Source: Minisyncoccota bacterium
GTDB taxonomy: Bacteria; Patescibacteriota; Minisyncoccia; Phycocordibacterales; UBA9973
Reading direction: 5' to 3'
NCBI GenBank assembly: GCA_016649835.1
Contig: JAENWX010000005.1
Location: 1-32,324 of the forward strand
DNA: 32,324 nucleotides
Part shown: piece by piece, positions 30,654 to 32,324 of the stretch
Layout: each line of letters opens with the position of its first letter
How positions within the stretch are numbered: the stretch's first letter is position 1
Notes under the pieces: model-generated
What the model saw: only the letters and a program-made list of their open reading frames with translations
Database searches by the model: none
Told to the model about the DNA's origin: nothing
Position numbers and translations under genes: made by a program

Positions 30654-30771
30654 CCCGTTAGAAGTAATATATGTTATATTTTTAAAGGGAAGATTTATTA
30701 AAATATATTTTAAATTTTGATTTTATTTATTAATTTATGAAAGTCTTGTAATCAAGACAACTTCTACCGGA
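30654..30771 (+). promoter_or_regulatory. 118-nt start-abutting leader element, prfA copy
   Basis: Begins CCCGTTAGAAGTAATATATG and ends ACTTCTACCGGA directly before the prfA ATG. The closing helix has two mismatches, the most degenerate of the seven. A perfect GTCTTG-TAAT-CAAGAC hairpin (30743-30758) stands 2 nt before the 3' arm, as in the dnaB copy, and AGGGAAG lies at nt 33-39. Confidence 0.8.
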
Positions 30772-31746
30772 ATGAAATTTGATTTAGAACAATTGAAGAA
30801 AGAACACAAAACTAGTTATTTTGCTCTTGAATACGAGCGCCTTTTAGGTGAGGAAGAAAAAGTACTAGAAATGATAAAAGAAGATGCAAGCCTTCGTGAT
30901 TTAGCTGATGAAGAAATTTTAAATATTAAATTCCAAAAAGACGCTATTGAAAGACAGCTTGAAGAAATGGCAAAGAGTGAACAAGAAGAGGAAGAATTCC
31001 CTAATGAAATAATTTTAGAAGTCAGAGCTGGAGCAGGTGGAGATGAAGCCTCACTTTTTGCATGGGAGCTATCACACATGTATGAAAGATTTTCTGAAAT
31101 AAACAACTGGAGTTGGAAAATTTTAAATGAATCTCTAAGTAGTGCTGGTGGATATAAAGAAGTGTCAGTGGAAGTGCGAGGTAAAGATGTTTACAAACTT
31201 CTTCGCTTTGAAACTGGAGTTCATAGAGTACAACGTATTCCGAGTACAGAAAAAAATGGACGCATACACACTTCTACTGCATCAGTCGCTGTTCTTCCTT
31301 TAAAAAAGAAAACTACTATCGTTATCAATCCTGCAGATATAGAAATAGAATATTCACGTTCAGGTGGTGCCGGAGGACAAAATGTGAACAAGGTGGAAAC
31401 TGCAGTTCGTCTAATACACAAGCCAACAGGAGAAGATGTCCGATGTACAACAGAGAGAACTCAATTAGGCAACCGAGAAAAAGCCATGATGATGCTTACT
31501 TCCAAGCTGCAAATGATAAAAGACGAAGAAGATGCAAAAAAATATTCAGGAGACCGTAAATCTCAAATTGGAACAAATGACAGAAGTGAAAAAATTCGTA
31601 CTTATAATTTTCCTCAAGATAGAGTTACTGACCACCGAATAAAACAATCCTGGTCAAACATTCCGGGTATAATGGAAGGAAATATAAATAAAATAATAGA
31701 GGCACTTTCAAGTGGAGTAGTGGGTGATGAAGAGGATGCAGAGTAA
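30772..31746 (+). CDS. prfA: Peptide chain release factor 1
   Basis: Terminates translation at UAA and UAG. 324 residues, shorter than the usual 360 because the N-terminal domain is reduced. [19 protein letters not shown] carries a PxT-type (PST) stop-recognition tripeptide as in RF1, not the SPF of RF2. [19 protein letters not shown] near residue 200 carries the GGQ peptidyl-hydrolysis motif. The start is supported by the leader element ending at the preceding base. Confidence 0.95.
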   Translation: MKFDLEQLKKEHKTSYFALEYERLLGEEEKVLEMIKEDASLRDLADEEILNIKFQKDAIERQLEEMAKSEQEEEEFPNEIILEVRAGAGGDEASLFAWELSHMYERFSEINNWSWKILNESLSSAGGYKEVSVEVRGKDVYKLLRFETGVHRVQRIPSTEKNGRIHTSTASVAVLPLKKKTTIVINPADIEIEYSRSGGAGGQNVNKVETAVRLIHKPTGEDVRCTTERTQLGNREKAMMMLTSKLQMIKDEEDAKKYSGDRKSQIGTNDRSEKIRTYNFPQDRVTDHRIKQSWSNIPGIMEGNINKIIEALSSGVVGDEEDAE

Positions 31747-31868
31747 TTACCAATTAATAATTACTGATTAATAATTAGAGATTTAAAACACAAGGGCAAA
31801 AACACTAAATTTACTTCGTAAATTTAGTGTTTTTAATTAGTCATTGTTAATTGTTAATTAGTAATTAC
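31743..31868. repeat. Facing heptamer arrays around a perfect terminator hairpin
   Basis: Left array of five 7-mers (GTAATTA, CCAATTA, ATAATTA, CTGATTA, ATAATTA; 31743-31777) and right array of five (TAATTAG, TCATTGT, TAATTGT, TAATTAG, TAATTAC; 31834-31868) are roughly inverted copies. Between them AAAAACACTAAATTTAC-TTC-GTAAATTTAGTGTTTTT (31798-31834) is a perfect 17-bp hairpin with T-run, a good prfA terminator. Confidence 0.75.
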
Positions 31869-31873
31869 TACAG

Positions 31874-31902
31874 TTGCTATCTTTTTGCTTGTCTGTTATA
31901 AT
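31874..31902 (+). promoter_or_regulatory. Promoter of the RRM protein gene
   Basis: TTGCTA (31874-31879), 17-nt spacer, TATAAT (31897-31902) with a TG extension (TGTTATAAT). This is the best sigma70-type promoter in the window. Confidence 0.75.
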
Positions 31903-31908
31903 TTACTA

Positions 31909-32063
31909 TAGTAGTTGTCACATGTTTTGGTATTAGTTTCATCCTTCGTTGTTTTAAACACTGAGGTATGTAAATGAGATCGGGCTTTGCGATTACATTT
32001 ATAAATTAGTTTTCTTCAATTAGTGGATATGCAAGTATTGCTATGAGAAGCATAGTGTCATAT
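31909..32063 (+). promoter_or_regulatory. Long structured 5' leader of the RRM gene
   Basis: About 155 nt of non-coding leader between the predicted transcription start and the ATG at 32064. Visible stems: GTAAATG/CATTTAT enclosing ATC/GAT (about 31971-32006), and CTATG-AGAAG-CATAG (32041-32055) 8 nt before the start codon. Long leaders are typical of cold-shock and RNA-binding protein genes; a thermosensor or autoregulatory site is possible but not shown. Confidence 0.5.
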
Positions 32064-32324
32064 ATGGCAAAAAAGTTATATGTTGGTGGTCTTCCTTATA
32101 AGACTACAAACGATGAGTTAAAAGCTCATTTTAGTACTGTAGGAGCTGTTTCTTCTGCAACAATTATCATGGATAAGATGACAGGTCGCTCAAAGGGTTT
32201 TGGTTTCGTTGAAATGGAAAACGATGCCGATGCAACTTCAGCAATCTCAATGTTTGATGGAAAGGACTTCGAAGGAAGAAACCTTACAGTAAACGAAGCT
32301 CGTCCTATGGAAGAACGCCCACAA
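32064..32324 (+). CDS. RRM-domain RNA-binding protein (runs off window)
   Basis: The first 87 residues are present. MAKKLYVGGLPYKTTNDELKAHF holds RNP2 (LYVGGL, 5-10), and MTGRSKGFGFVEM holds RNP1 (KGFGFVEM, 44-51) with both aromatic residues; GRNLTVNEARP ends the domain. It matches the single-RRM proteins of cyanobacteria and other bacteria, often cold-inducible; the C-terminal tail lies beyond the right edge. Confidence 0.94.
   Translation, partial: MAKKLYVGGLPYKTTNDELKAHFSTVGAVSSATIIMDKMTGRSKGFGFVEMENDADATSAISMFDGKDFEGRNLTVNEARPMEERPQ

Noticed and set aside
2645-30771. Leader elements as ordinary MITEs (transposon relics with terminal inverted repeats)
   Set aside because: All seven end precisely at an ATG in the gene's orientation, promoters sit at a near-constant distance, and no target-site duplication is visible. 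Mobility in the past is not excluded.
2645-30771. Leader elements as rho-independent terminators or T-box riboswitches
   Set aside because: No T-run follows the 3' arm, which runs straight into the ATG, and the T-box sequence is absent although one copy precedes trpS.

Overview
The window is AT-rich and densely packed, with short intergenic gaps and compact versions of housekeeping proteins: an AspRS without its usual insertion domain, a short RF1, and split transketolase genes. There is almost no amino-acid biosynthesis apart from dapF. This gene set, the many single-helix or coiled-coil cell-wall proteins, and the weak or missing Shine-Dalgarno sequences suggest a Candidate Phyla Radiation (Patescibacteria) genome, most likely a low-GC Parcubacteria lineage. 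That placement is inferred from gene content; no rRNA gene is present.

Layout. 1-1214 (minus): cysS (runs off the left edge) and a truncated CorA-like protein. 1215-1572: a non-coding block with direct repeats, a 30-bp perfect hairpin and the rplU promoter. 1573-4161: rplU, convergent with dnaB-recR. 4393-11086: a tight plus-strand run trpS - small membrane protein - aspS - HIT - scpA - scpB - mraY - ftsW. 11358-16427: murG, gltX, an M23 cell-wall hydrolase and two membrane-anchored proteins of unknown function. 16428-16805: two structured tandem repeat units, a perfect inverted repeat and tRNA-Leu(UAA). 16884-19001: gatB and a REP-associated Y1 (HUH) transposase with REP hairpins. 19038-26990: central carbon metabolism (gap, rpiB, rpe, transketolase halves, a PfkB kinase, class II fba) with dapF and an unassigned structured RNA. 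27169-32324: a membrane protein, rplY, a lytic transglycosylase, rpmE, prfA and an RRM protein that runs off the right edge.

The genes fit together as follows. GluRS plus GatB imply the transamidation route to Gln-tRNA. MraY, FtsW, MurG, DapF, the M23 protein and the transglycosylase describe a self-made, remodelled DAP-type peptidoglycan. Gap, Fba, the PfkB kinase, transketolase, Rpe and RpiB form lower glycolysis plus the non-oxidative pentose shunt.

The most striking signal is a family of seven leader elements of 115-119 nt. Each ends exactly at the start codon of a gene (recR, dnaB, trpS, murG, the PfkB kinase, rpmE, prfA). Each is closed by a terminal inverted repeat of about 12 bp (CCCGTTAGAAG ... 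CTTCTAACGGG-ATG). In most cases the element begins 12-15 nt after an extended -10 box (TGnTATAAT-like), so the 5' end of the transcript should pair with the bases touching the AUG. The interiors diverge but keep the same architecture, including a purine tract near nt 31-38 and either a small hairpin or a conserved bulge next to the closing helix. Many other genes have the same extended -10 only 6-9 nt before the ATG, which suggests leaderless mRNAs. The window therefore seems to use two opposite kinds of translation start. No complete gene here ends in TGA.
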